Positions 7,795 through 16,741 of a stretch of 34,581 bases of DNA are shown piece after piece. The stretch lies in IMG/VR virus record IMGVR_UViG_3300017717_000027, positions 1 through 34,581 of that record; one strand, 5' to 3'. The notes under the pieces are model-generated. The model saw only the letters and a program-made list of their open reading frames with translations. It was not told where the DNA came from and made no database searches. A program made the translations under genes and the position numbers. The stretch's first letter is position 1. The number at the start of each line of letters is the position of its first letter. This DNA is from a virus.

Positions 7795-10110
7795 TTGTCC
7801 CAAATTAACGTCAAAAAAAGAAATGGTAGAGGAACAGAACCTCTTAACTTAGAGAAAATACACTCTATGGTAGGTTATGCCTGTAAAGACTTAGCAGGTG
7901 TATCTGAAAGTTTAGTAGAAATGAATAGTGGTATACAATTCTATGACGGTATTAATACAGATGATATACAACAAATTTTAATTAAGTCTGCTAGTGATTT
8001 AATTACATTAGAAAATCCTAATTATCAATACGTTGCTGCTAGATTATTACTATTCAGTTTAAGAAAATCTTTATATCATAGACTATGGGAACTACCACAC
8101 TTACAAAAACATATTGAAACATGTATAGAACAAGGTGTATATGATCCTGATATTTTAAAATGGTATAGTAAAGAAGAAGTTGACCAGATGAATGGTTTAC
8201 TCAAACATGAAAGAGATTACTTATTTTCATATGCAGGTATGAGACAAGTGCTTGACAAGTACCTTGTACAAGATAGAAGTTCAGGACAAATATTTGAAAC
8301 ACCACAATTCATGTATATGATGATTAGTGCTACATTATTCAGAAATTACTCAAAAGACAAAAGGATGAATTATGTTAAAAAATATTATAACGCAATATCA
8401 ACCCACCTTATCAATATTCCTACACCGGTTATGGCAGGCGTTAGGACTCCTATCCGCCAGTATGCTAGTTGTGTCCTTGTGGACGTTAATGATACTCTTC
8501 CTAGTATCTTCTCTAGCGATATGGCTATTGGGCGTTATGTTGCTCAAAGGGCTGGCATTGGTATCAATGCTGGCAGAATTAGGGGAATTAATAGTCGTAT
8601 CCGTGGCGGCGAAGTTCAACACACCGGCGTTGTCCCATTCCTTAAAAAGTTTGAAGCAACGGTCAAGTGTTGTACACAAAATGGTGTTAGAGGAGGGTCA
8701 GCGACTGTACACTTTCCTATCTGGCACCAAGAAATAGAAGATATACTTGTTTTAAAAAACAATAAAGGTACGGAAGATAATAGAGTTAGAAAGTTAGATT
8801 ACTCTATACAGATATCAAAACTATTTTACGAAAGATTTATTAACAACGAAGACATAAGTTTATTTTCTCCACACGAAGTACCAGGTCTATATGACGCATT
8901 TGGTACAGATGAGTTTGACGAAATGTATATGATGTATGAAAGAAAAACAAGTGTGAAGAAACATAAAGTAAAGGCACAAGAGTTATTTGGTGCAATCTTA
9001 AAAGAAAGAGCAGAAACAGGTCGTATCTATATTATGAACATTGACCATGCTAATTCTCATTCATCTTTTAAAGATAAAGTAAACATGTCTAATCTATGCC
9101 AAGAGATTACATTACCAACAGACCCTATTGAACATATAGATGGTGCAGGTGAGATTGCATTGTGTATTCTATCTGCTATTAATATGGGTGCAATCAATGA
9201 TAAAGAAGAATTAGAAAACCTTTGTGATTTATCTGTAAGAGGGTTAGAAGAAATTATTGACCATCAAAATTATCCTGTTTTAGCGGCAGAAAGAAGTACA
9301 AAAGCAAGACGTTCATTAGGTATTGGTTATATTGGTCTTGCTCATTTCTTAGCAAAAAACAAGGTTTCTTATGCTTCAAAAGACGCCTGGAGAATGGTGG
9401 ACGAGTTTACTGAGGCATTTCAATACTATCTACTCAAAGCATCCAATGAGATTGCCAAAGAGAAAGGACCATGTGAATACTTTAATAAAACTAAATATTC
9501 AGATGGTATACTACCTATTGACACTTATAAGAAAGATGTTGATACTATTGTCAAAAGAAAGCTGAGTTATGATTGGTCTGCTCTTAGAAAGGATATCAAA
9601 GAACACGGATTACGTCACTCAACATTGTCAGCACAAATGCCTAGTGAAAGTTCGTCTGTGGTGTCAAATGAAACAAATGGTATTGAACCGCCAAGAGACT
9701 ACTTGTCTATTAAGAAAAGTAAAAAAGGTCCACTCAAACAAATAGTACCAGGATATCCTAATATCAAAAACTTCTATACCCTACTTTGGGATATGCAAGG
9801 CAACGAAGGTTATATCAATGTCGTTGCAGTAATGCAGAAATACTTTGACCAAGCAATATCAGGTAACTGGTCTTATAATCCAGAACAGTTTGAAGGTAAT
9901 GAAGTGCCTATTTCTGTAATGGCAAAAGATTTGTTGACTACATATAAATTAGGATGGAAAACAAGTTATTATCAAAATACATATGATAGTAAAAGTGATA
10001 GTGATGAACCACAACACAGTATTGGTGGTCCAGAACAAGAATTAAAAACAAGAAATGAGTTTCAAAGTGATGAAGCTTATGAGGAATACTGTGAAAGTTG
10101 TGCAATATGA
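7795..10110 (+). CDS. nrdA: Ribonucleotide reductase class Ia, large subunit
   Basis: A 771-residue NrdA (E. coli 761). It reduces NDPs to dNDPs with NrdB. An N-terminal ATP-cone-like region is present. Catalytic residues are visible: Cys226 in YASCVL, Cys435 with Asn433 and Glu437 in NLCQEI, Cys457 in ALCILS, and the C-terminal redox pair Cys766/Cys769 (CESC) that is re-reduced by thioredoxin or glutaredoxin. The start is TTG 7795 after AGAGG; the next in-frame ATG would delete conserved N-terminus. Its stop overlaps the next ATG (ATGA). A glutaredoxin is encoded at 25869 and may serve as its reductant. Confidence 0.95.
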   Translation: MSQINVKKRNGRGTEPLNLEKIHSMVGYACKDLAGVSESLVEMNSGIQFYDGINTDDIQQILIKSASDLITLENPNYQYVAARLLLFSLRKSLYHRLWELPHLQKHIETCIEQGVYDPDILKWYSKEEVDQMNGLLKHERDYLFSYAGMRQVLDKYLVQDRSSGQIFETPQFMYMMISATLFRNYSKDKRMNYVKKYYNAISTHLINIPTPVMAGVRTPIRQYASCVLVDVNDTLPSIFSSDMAIGRYVAQRAGIGINAGRIRGINSRIRGGEVQHTGVVPFLKKFEATVKCCTQNGVRGGSATVHFPIWHQEIEDILVLKNNKGTEDNRVRKLDYSIQISKLFYERFINNEDISLFSPHEVPGLYDAFGTDEFDEMYMMYERKTSVKKHKVKAQELFGAILKERAETGRIYIMNIDHANSHSSFKDKVNMSNLCQEITLPTDPIEHIDGAGEIALCILSAINMGAINDKEELENLCDLSVRGLEEIIDHQNYPVLAAERSTKARRSLGIGYIGLAHFLAKNKVSYASKDAWRMVDEFTEAFQYYLLKASNEIAKEKGPCEYFNKTKYSDGILPIDTYKKDVDTIVKRKLSYDWSALRKDIKEHGLRHSTLSAQMPSESSSVVSNETNGIEPPRDYLSIKKSKKGPLKQIVPGYPNIKNFYTLLWDMQGNEGYINVVAVMQKYFDQAISGNWSYNPEQFEGNEVPISVMAKDLLTTYKLGWKTSYYQNTYDSKSDSDEPQHSIGGPEQELKTRNEFQSDEAYEEYCESCAI

Positions 10111-10646
10111 TAATATCAAAACAAATAAGTTTAATAGACACGCAAGAAAAAAGACAAGCGTTGATAGACGCTTTTGAAGAAAACAAAGATTTAGTAAAGA
10201 TAGATAAATTTGGATTTGAATATATAAGTTCGCATGATTTACCTGAAAAGTATGATGATAAAACACAACATATTTCTGACGCAATTATAGGACTACATGA
10301 ATTTTTAAATTTATATGCACCTACTAAGAATGGCGTACAGTTAAAATATATACAAATAAGAAAACAACACGGTGATATGCATGTTCCATGGCACAATGAA
10401 AAAGAATGGAACAGACTAGACATTCACATTCCACTAAATAAGACTACTGGCGGTGTATATCGTTTTCAACATGCAGTTATATCAAATAAAATGGGTAGTC
10501 TATTAATGTTTGACCCTAATATAGATTTTTGGTCAGTTGATAAAGTTGAAACTCCACATTATAAAATTGTAATAAGATGTAGTGACCTTGACCCTGAGTT
10601 AAGATACACAGGACAAGGTGATTTAATTAACTATCCAGAGGTATAA
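10107..10646 (+). CDS. Conserved protein, possible 2OG-Fe(II) oxygenase/cupin fold
   Basis: A 179-residue protein starting at ATG 10107 in a 4-base overlap with nrdA; an upstream TTG is unlikely. The C-terminal half (about 85-165) reads like a double-stranded beta-helix: HVPWHNEKEW, LDIHIPLNKTTGGVYRF, GSLLMFDP. HNE could be the HxE/HxD metal pair. The expected distal His is not obvious (WSVDKVETPHYK), so it may be inactive or a different beta fold. It lies between nrdA and nrdB. The enzyme call is tentative; an unknown small protein is equally possible. Confidence 0.6.
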   Translation: MIISKQISLIDTQEKRQALIDAFEENKDLVKIDKFGFEYISSHDLPEKYDDKTQHISDAIIGLHEFLNLYAPTKNGVQLKYIQIRKQHGDMHVPWHNEKEWNRLDIHIPLNKTTGGVYRFQHAVISNKMGSLLMFDPNIDFWSVDKVETPHYKIVIRCSDLDPELRYTGQGDLINYPEV

Positions 10647-10648
10647 GA

Positions 10649-11296
10649 ATGGCATATTTAACTGTTAACATACCACACATAGATGTGTATGTAAAGAAAG
10701 AGTTTCTTTATGACAACGAAAAAGGTCATGGAGAATTAACTGAAGGAGTTTGGGTTACGGCAAAATCTATACAAGGTCGTGCCCTTTATTTTGAAACTTA
10801 TCTACCAGAGTATGGTGCTCTGTATGACAAGTTACCTATTAGTGCGTTTGTATGGAAAAAAGATTATGGTGAAAGTTTACCTTTAACTGAGTTACAGTTA
10901 TGGGATTGTTTTAGTTATGATATATCAGTTATTGAAAAACAAATGTTATCAGGTAATCAATGTAAGTATTTGTCACCAGGTAAAAAATGGTACAATGGTT
11001 GGTACATGTTTACAATAGATAATGCGAACAGTACAAACTTGGAAAGAAACATAACTTATAGTGAGATACCAAGTCAACACAAATCTTTTAATATTATAAA
11101 ATTAAATAATGGACACTTTGCGGCTCAACCTAATAATAGAGTTATCTTTTATGATAAGAGTTTGTCGCCAAGTAAATTAAAGTTTCCAGACTTTAAAGTT
11201 TCTACACAAGAGTTTAGTGTAGAAGGCGAACTAAAGTGGACAGCAGGTGATAGTGATGAGTTTTTTTACGAACTAAAAGAAGGAGAAAATGAGTAA
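10649..11296 (+). CDS. Conserved hypothetical between nrdA and nrdB
   Basis: A 215-residue, largely beta-strand protein rich in Tyr, Trp and Phe, with no signal peptide. N-terminal strands (MAYLTVNIPHIDVYVKKEF) are followed by an aromatic middle (GKKWYNGWYMFTIDN) and an acidic C-terminus. The start at 10649 lies two bases after the previous stop, and the stop overlaps the nrdB start by 8 bases. Co-translation with nrdAB suggests a supporting role in nucleotide supply or simply operon insertion. I do not recognise the family. Confidence 0.6.
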   Translation: MAYLTVNIPHIDVYVKKEFLYDNEKGHGELTEGVWVTAKSIQGRALYFETYLPEYGALYDKLPISAFVWKKDYGESLPLTELQLWDCFSYDISVIEKQMLSGNQCKYLSPGKKWYNGWYMFTIDNANSTNLERNITYSEIPSQHKSFNIIKLNNGHFAAQPNNRVIFYDKSLSPSKLKFPDFKVSTQEFSVEGELKWTAGDSDEFFYELKEGENE

Positions 11297-12392
11297 GAGC
11301 GTTTACAATAAAAATCAAGTGGACTTTACAAAACAACCAATGTTTTTTGGAGAGGACAATTCCGTTCAAAGATATGATACATTTAAGTATCCTGTGTTTG
11401 ATAAATTAACACAACATCAATTAGGTTTATTCTGGCGACCAGAAGAAGTATCTTTACAAAAAGATAGAAACGACTGGCAACAATTACGACCAGAACAAAA
11501 ACATATCTTTACATCTAATCTAAGATATCAAACATTATTAGATAGTGTACAAGGTAGAGGACCTAGTTTATCTTTCTTACCATTTTGTAGTTTACCTGAA
11601 ATAGAAAGTCATATCTTAGTATGGGATTTTATGGAAAGTATTCATAGTAGAAGTTACACATACATTATTAAAAATATTTACTCAGACCCTGGTGAAGTAT
11701 TTGATAAAATTTTAACAGATAAGTATATCACAGAAAGAGCAGAAAGTGTTACAGGAACATATGATGATTTAATTGAACACGGACAAAGATGGTTACTTGA
11801 TAAAAAAGGTAACATGAAAGAACTAAAAAGAAAACTTTGGCGAGCGATAGTCAATGTAGCGATACTTGAAGGTATCCGTTTCTATGTTTCTTTTGCTTGT
11901 TCGTTTGCATTTGGTGAATTAAAACTTATGGAAGGTAGTGCAAAAATTATATCTTTGATTGCTAGAGACGAAAGTCAACACTTAGCAGGTTCTCAGCATA
12001 TGATGAAACTTTATAAGAGTAAAGAAAACGATAAAGAAATGTTACAAGTAATTAAAGAAGAAGAAGAAAATACTATACAGGCATTTAAAGACGCCGTTGA
12101 CCAAGAAAAGCGTTGGGCAAATTATCTATTTAAAGATGGTTCAATGATTGGTCTTAATGATAAATTATTACATAACTATGTTGAGTTTATTGCTAACAAG
12201 AGAATGAGAGCAGTAGGATTAACGCCTATATATGACCAGTCAAGTACAAACAATCCATTACCTTGGACTGAACATTGGCTAAATAGTCGTGGTTTGCAAA
12301 ATGCACCACAAGAAACAGAAATAGAAAGTTATGTTGTTGGAGGAATAAAACAAGATGTTAAAAAAGATACGTTTGAAGGATTTAAACTATGA
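11289..12392 (+). CDS. nrdB: Ribonucleotide reductase class Ia, small subunit
   Basis: A 367-residue NrdB. It generates the tyrosyl radical needed by NrdA. The di-iron ligands and radical Tyr are all visible: Asp85 (LLDSVQ), Glu116 and His119 (FMESIHSRSY), Tyr123, Glu194 (ILEGIRF), Glu228 and His231 (ARDESQH). Spacing matches E. coli D84/E115/H118/Y122/E204/E238/H241. An intact radical Tyr marks class Ia, not Ic. GGAGAAA precedes ATG 11289. The stop forms an ATGA overlap with a small zinc-ribbon gene. Confidence 0.95.
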   Translation: MSKSVYNKNQVDFTKQPMFFGEDNSVQRYDTFKYPVFDKLTQHQLGLFWRPEEVSLQKDRNDWQQLRPEQKHIFTSNLRYQTLLDSVQGRGPSLSFLPFCSLPEIESHILVWDFMESIHSRSYTYIIKNIYSDPGEVFDKILTDKYITERAESVTGTYDDLIEHGQRWLLDKKGNMKELKRKLWRAIVNVAILEGIRFYVSFACSFAFGELKLMEGSAKIISLIARDESQHLAGSQHMMKLYKSKENDKEMLQVIKEEEENTIQAFKDAVDQEKRWANYLFKDGSMIGLNDKLLHNYVEFIANKRMRAVGLTPIYDQSSTNNPLPWTEHWLNSRGLQNAPQETEIESYVVGGIKQDVKKDTFEGFKL

Positions 12393-12529
12393 TAATTTGT
12401 GAAAGCTGTGACGCTGAATTTAAAGTAAAAGTGCTTAATGAATTACCAGTTAAGTTTTGTCCGTGTTGTGGAGAAGCAATACATAATGACGCTGATTGGG
12501 AAGATGAAATAAAATATGAAGACGAGTAG
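12389..12529 (+). CDS. 46-aa zinc-ribbon peptide
   Basis: A short ORF of 46 residues starting in an ATGA overlap with nrdB. It has two cysteine pairs, CESC (4-7) and CPCC (24-27), spaced like a zinc ribbon, and then an acidic tail. It overlaps the next gene by 14 bases. Coupled translation and intact metal-binding pairs support a real gene. Possible roles are nucleic-acid or protein binding; no specific function can be named. Confidence 0.65.
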   Translation: MIICESCDAEFKVKVLNELPVKFCPCCGEAIHNDADWEDEIKYEDE

Positions 12530-12866
12530 TGCGAAAGCAAAAGGCAGAAATTTACAAAAAAAAGTTAGAGAAATATTAATAGAGAAACTAGACGTACATC
12601 CAGAGGACATTGAAAGTCGTTCTATGGGTGCAGGTGGCGAAGATTTAATTATGGCACGTGCCGCTAGAGAAAAGTTTCCATACTCAATAGAGTGTAAGAA
12701 CCAAGAGAAAGTAAATGTTTGGTCAGCATATGAACAAGCAAGTGAAAACTCTGGCAAATACGAACCTATTGCAGTAATCAAAAAGAACAATCAAAAACCT
12801 TTAGTAGTTATAGACTTAGAAGCATTTGTACAATTACATATGCCTAAGACGGTAGAAGATTTATGA
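12516..12866 (+). CDS. PD-(D/E)XK nuclease, Holliday-junction-resolvase-like
   Basis: A 116-residue protein. A basic N-terminus (KAKGRNLQKKVREIL) precedes SRSMGAGGEDLIMA, which carries the first acidic ligand, and YSIECKNQE, the E-x-K catalytic pair of the restriction-endonuclease/resolvase fold. This size and motif order are typical of phage Holliday-junction-resolvase-like nucleases. The substrate is not proven. The start overlaps the zinc-ribbon peptide by 14 bases; the stop overlaps the tiny membrane peptide that follows. Confidence 0.7.
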   Translation: MKTSSAKAKGRNLQKKVREILIEKLDVHPEDIESRSMGAGGEDLIMARAAREKFPYSIECKNQEKVNVWSAYEQASENSGKYEPIAVIKKNNQKPLVVIDLEAFVQLHMPKTVEDL

Positions 12867-12961
12867 TAGGTCTATTTTTTTTAGGAATACCTGTGACAGT
12901 ATTAGCAATGTATATATTATTAAAAGCAAGGGAACATGATGATAATAACAGGAGTAGATAA
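12863..12961 (+). CDS. 32-aa single-span membrane peptide
   Basis: A 32-residue ORF starting ATGA, overlapping the previous stop, and ending inside the next gene (26-base overlap). Residues 2-20 form one hydrophobic helix (GLFFLGIPVTVLAMYILL) followed by a polar tail. The junction geometry is the same as for other small membrane genes in this genome. It may be a real membrane peptide or only a coupling leader for the glycosyltransferase gene. Confidence 0.4.
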   Translation: MIGLFFLGIPVTVLAMYILLKAREHDDNNRSR

Positions 12962-13580
12962 GAACCATGAAGACATGGTTATCTGGTGGTATGAAAATGT
13001 TAAAAAACATAATCCAGATGTAAAAGTAGGCATATGGGATTTTGGTATGTCTATGCAAATGAGAGAAGTAGTTAAAGGTATAGACGCATGGTTAAGTGAA
13101 CCTATTACACACCCTAGTAACATAGGTTGGTTTAATAAAACAAGAGCAGTCATAGATACACCAAGTCAATCAGTTGCATGGTTAGATGTAGATTGTGAAG
13201 TCTTAACAAACATAGAAGAAATATTTTCATTAGTGCCATCTAACATGATAGGTCTTACTAGAGATTGGGTAAGAGACAATTGGTGGGCAACTGGCGTTAT
13301 AGTTGTTAATGATAGACCAGAATTACTTAAACATTGGAATGAAATGTTGTTAAAGACAGCAATCAGAGGCGACCAAGAAATGTTATTTGAAATAGTTGGT
13401 AAAGAAGAGCATGATGAAATACAAGAATTGCCACAAGAATATCAATGGTTAAGAATATCATTAAATAAAGGCGTAGATAGTCCAACTAAAAAGATTATTC
13501 ACTGGACAGGACCTAAAGGTAAAAGATTTATAAGAGAACATTTAAAACAAGGTAGAAAGTATAAAGGTGAAACTGTATGA
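12936..13580 (+). CDS. Glycosyltransferase, GT8-like GT-A fold
   Basis: A 214-residue protein. Its start reads as a GT-A Rossmann-like strand, then AWLDVDCEVL with the metal-binding DVD (84-86), a middle segment naming a target (WWATGVIVVND), and IIHWTGPKGKRF near the C-terminus like the HxxG of GT8-type enzymes. These features support transfer of a sugar from a nucleotide-sugar donor. It opens the 9-kb cargo cluster and joins the next GT by an ATGA overlap. Donor and acceptor are unknown. Confidence 0.7.
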   Translation: MMIITGVDKNHEDMVIWWYENVKKHNPDVKVGIWDFGMSMQMREVVKGIDAWLSEPITHPSNIGWFNKTRAVIDTPSQSVAWLDVDCEVLTNIEEIFSLVPSNMIGLTRDWVRDNWWATGVIVVNDRPELLKHWNEMLLKTAIRGDQEMLFEIVGKEEHDEIQELPQEYQWLRISLNKGVDSPTKKIIHWTGPKGKRFIREHLKQGRKYKGETV

Positions 13581-14668
13581 TAAATGAAACTACCATTTCT
13601 ATTTTAACACCTACAAGAAATAGACCTAACAATTGTGAAAGGTTTATTAAATCAATATATGCAACAGCAAGTGATAAGACTAAGATAGAATTATTTTTTT
13701 ATGTTGATAATGATGACCCAGCATTAGAACAATACAAATCTTTAGCTGCTCATTGTGATAGTGAATATAAAGATTTTAAAAAAGTAGATTTTACATTTGA
13801 TGAACCTAAAAGTGTTTCTATTTCATGGAATGATTTAGCAGCTAAGAGTTCAGGTTATTTAATGATTATGGGTAATGATGATTTAATTTATAGAACTGCT
13901 AATTGGGATAGTTTACTCATACAAAATTTAGCAATAAGATATAAAGAGGATCCATATTGGGTTAGTTGGGTCAATGATGGTATCAATGCTGATAGACATT
14001 GTGCCTTTCCTATTATTGCAAGAGAGTGGTATAATACTGTAGGTTATTTTGCACCTGGTTGTTTTCATTTTGGTTACAACGATACATGGGTATTTGATAT
14101 TGCAAAGAGATTAGAAAGAACACATTATATTAATAACATACTTGTTGAACATATGCATTTTTCAAAAGGCAAAAGTGATATGGACGATACATATGCTCAC
14201 AATAGAACAGGACCTAGAGGTAATCTATATCAAAAAGATAAAGGGATTATGGAACATCCTAATCAGGTACAAAGAAGAAAAGAAGAAGCAGAAAAAATTA
14301 AACAAGAGATAAACAAGATAAAAGGTCCGTCTTTAAAAGCACAAGTGATTGAAGATATACCTGAATATGAATTAGTATTTGTACAGAAACTAAAAAAAGA
14401 ATGGCAAGCAACTTCACATAAACTAAAAGAAGACCCATTAAAAGAACAGACAGAAAAATACAATAAACTATGTGAGAGTATAAAAAAACATGGTATGAAA
14501 TATCCTATTCTGATTGATGGTGAAGGCAAAGTATTACGAGGCAATCAACGAGCATGGTATTGTATTGATAATGATATTAAATACATTAGTGCTTATAGAA
14601 TAAAAGATAGTAATATAGATAAGTTTATTCAGAAAACATATATTGACGGTGACGAATACCCTCTATGA
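13577..14668 (+). CDS. GT2-type glycosyltransferase fused to a ParB-like domain
   Basis: A 363-residue two-domain protein. Residues about 5-210 are a GT-A glycosyltransferase: SILTPTRNRP at the nucleotide-binding start, FFYVDNDDP, and MGNDD (98-102) in the DxD position. A charged linker (about 230-255) leads to a ParB/sulfiredoxin-like domain (about 295-343): LCESIKKHGMKYPILID and VLRGNQRAWY at the place of the GxxR signature. ParB-like domains bind DNA and/or nucleotides, and some act as kinases or CTPases. The fusion is unusual. No frameshift signal is seen between the parts. ATGA overlaps occur at both ends. Confidence 0.7.
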   Translation: MINETTISILTPTRNRPNNCERFIKSIYATASDKTKIELFFYVDNDDPALEQYKSLAAHCDSEYKDFKKVDFTFDEPKSVSISWNDLAAKSSGYLMIMGNDDLIYRTANWDSLLIQNLAIRYKEDPYWVSWVNDGINADRHCAFPIIAREWYNTVGYFAPGCFHFGYNDTWVFDIAKRLERTHYINNILVEHMHFSKGKSDMDDTYAHNRTGPRGNLYQKDKGIMEHPNQVQRRKEEAEKIKQEINKIKGPSLKAQVIEDIPEYELVFVQKLKKEWQATSHKLKEDPLKEQTEKYNKLCESIKKHGMKYPILIDGEGKVLRGNQRAWYCIDNDIKYISAYRIKDSNIDKFIQKTYIDGDEYPL

Positions 14669-15387
14669 TATATGCTCTATATAGAATCCACTATGGATTA
14701 GATTTCTTAGAAAAATCAATTAACTCAATCATTGATGATGTTGATATGATTTTTATATACTGGTCTAAACAACCTTGGTATAAAGATTGTAAAAATTTAC
14801 CACCTTTGAATGAGAATGTAAAAGAGTATTGCAAAAGATGGAATGGTAAAGTAAATGTTATAGAAAGAGAATTTGACCTACCATCAGGACAATATACTCA
14901 AATGTATTCAGACATGATTACAGGTCATACAATACCCAAAAAAGTATTGATGATGGAACCTGATATGGTATGGGACAAAGAACAATTAAAAAAAGCATTA
15001 CAACTAACAGACGCTGAAGTTTCATTTAAACAAATAGAATTTTGGAAGAATGAAGAATGGTATATAAAAAGAACTAGAGAAAGACCAGGACCTACATTGT
15101 ATAATCAGGCACCAGGTCTAACAGGTAAAGGTACTGCTTCAAATCAAAAACTTGTAAACAATGATATATATTGTTATAATTATGGATTTTGTTTAAGCAA
15201 CGAAGTGATGAAGTATAAGTTTGAAGTCGCCGTGCAGTCGTCTAAATATTACAAAGATAGTTTACCTGCCAAAGACTGGTATGAAAAGAAATGGTTAAAC
15301 TGGACACCAGAGACGGAAGATTTAGAAATGTCAGAAGCACATAAACACTACATAAAGAAAGCACATCCTTATGGCACTAAAGATTAA
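14665..15387 (+). CDS. Glycosyltransferase-like protein
   Basis: A 240-residue protein with a GT2-like start (YALYRIHYGLDFLEKSINSI), a donor-strand segment (MIFIYWSKQPW) and MMEPDMVWDKEQL, in which EPDMV occupies the usual DxD position. The C-terminal half is helical and basic. It resembles family-2-like GTs encoded by marine phages, but the match is weaker than for the two preceding genes. It overlaps both neighbours (4 and 17 bases), so it is translated within the same operon. Confidence 0.6.
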   Translation: MIYALYRIHYGLDFLEKSINSIIDDVDMIFIYWSKQPWYKDCKNLPPLNENVKEYCKRWNGKVNVIEREFDLPSGQYTQMYSDMITGHTIPKKVLMMEPDMVWDKEQLKKALQLTDAEVSFKQIEFWKNEEWYIKRTRERPGPTLYNQAPGLTGKGTASNQKLVNNDIYCYNYGFCLSNEVMKYKFEVAVQSSKYYKDSLPAKDWYEKKWLNWTPETEDLEMSEAHKHYIKKAHPYGTKD

Positions 15388-16741
15388 AGATTACGAACCA
15401 GTTAGATTGCACACCAAAGAAGGTTCTGAAATAGGTCTCTATAAAAAATTAACAGAAGCAGGTACTCAATATGTTATCTATAGACATGCTGCCAGAGGTA
15501 AGATTAAAAACTTTGTTGGTAATTATGAATACATTGATAACAACAACGTATCACATTTAAAACCTATAGACTTAGAATACGGTAATAAAATTTTAGATAG
15601 AGTAGAACAAGGAATGAAATATTCCAATATCTATATTTTCTATGATGTAAAAAGTGAAGATACAAAATTACCAGATGAGCCAAGTGAACAAGAACATAAA
15701 TTTACATCTACAGGTATTAAATGGTGGCGACACCAAGAGGCAATGTTTAATTATAAGAATGGTAATCCTAATACAGTTATTTCCACACACATAAGTCCTG
15801 AAGGTGCATGTAATCTTAAATGCCCATATTGTAGTGTAACATATAGAGATACACATACAAGAATAGATTTAGATACAATAAAAGACTATGTACTAAAATT
15901 AAAGACAAGAGGATTAAAAGCAGTAATATTAACTGGTGGTGGCGAACCTACTGCTTACAAACATTTTAATGAATTAGTACGTTGGATATATGGCGAAGGA
16001 TTAGAAGTTGCCTTAATTAGTAATGGTAGTAAACAATATTGGAAACGTATAGACGAAGATGTATGTAAAATGTTTAGTTGGGTTAGAATATCAATTAATG
16101 TATTTACAGATTGGGAAAACAGAATTGGTTTACCATTAGAAAAATTTGATATGAATAAAACAATTGTAGGTAACTCAATGGTCTATACAGTAGAACACGA
16201 ACTATCAGACGAAGTAATGGAAGATAGAGTTGGGTTACTAGATAAAGTTTCTAAAGTGGCAGACGCTTGTGGTAGTAAGTATGTAAGATTATTACCTAAC
16301 TGTTTATTAGAACAAGAGAATTTAATTAGACAACATAAAAGTTTAGACAATGTATTGTCACAGGTAACAGATACAAGATTTTTTCATCAATACAAAATAC
16401 ATGGAGCACCTAAAACTGCCACATGCCATCAATCATATTTCAGACCTTATCTAAGTGAAGAAATACATAAAGAGACAGGTAAACCAGGTACTGTTTATCC
16501 TTGTGATAGTGTTGTATTGAATGATAACTATGAACACTTTGCTGAAGAATATCAGTTATGCCATGCTAGTGATATATTAGACTACTTGGATAAAAAAGTA
16601 TTACAAAAATTTGACGCAACACAAAGATGTACAGGTTGTGTCTTTACTGATAATGTCAATATGCTTGATGATTTTATAAATGATAAAGTTAACAGGTTTG
16701 ACGAATTTAAGGAGCCGTTGACACATGAAAACTTTGTTTAA
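15371..16741 (+). CDS. Radical SAM enzyme with extra C-terminal cysteines
   Basis: A 456-residue protein. Residues 1-110 are an extra N-terminal domain. The radical SAM core has CNLKCPYC (Cys147, 151 and 154; CX3CX2C) binding a [4Fe-4S] cluster, and LTGGGEPT as the SAM-binding GGE motif. Further cysteines late in the chain (TATCHQ, YPCDS, QLCHA and RCTGC) suggest a second iron-sulfur site of SPASM type. Reaction type (methylation, epimerisation, carbon insertion or oxidation) cannot be deduced. It sits between GT and methyltransferase genes with a 17-base overlap on each side. Confidence 0.8.
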   Translation: MALKIKDYEPVRLHTKEGSEIGLYKKLTEAGTQYVIYRHAARGKIKNFVGNYEYIDNNNVSHLKPIDLEYGNKILDRVEQGMKYSNIYIFYDVKSEDTKLPDEPSEQEHKFTSTGIKWWRHQEAMFNYKNGNPNTVISTHISPEGACNLKCPYCSVTYRDTHTRIDLDTIKDYVLKLKTRGLKAVILTGGGEPTAYKHFNELVRWIYGEGLEVALISNGSKQYWKRIDEDVCKMFSWVRISINVFTDWENRIGLPLEKFDMNKTIVGNSMVYTVEHELSDEVMEDRVGLLDKVSKVADACGSKYVRLLPNCLLEQENLIRQHKSLDNVLSQVTDTRFFHQYKIHGAPKTATCHQSYFRPYLSEEIHKETGKPGTVYPCDSVVLNDNYEHFAEEYQLCHASDILDYLDKKVLQKFDATQRCTGCVFTDNVNMLDDFINDKVNRFDEFKEPLTHENFV

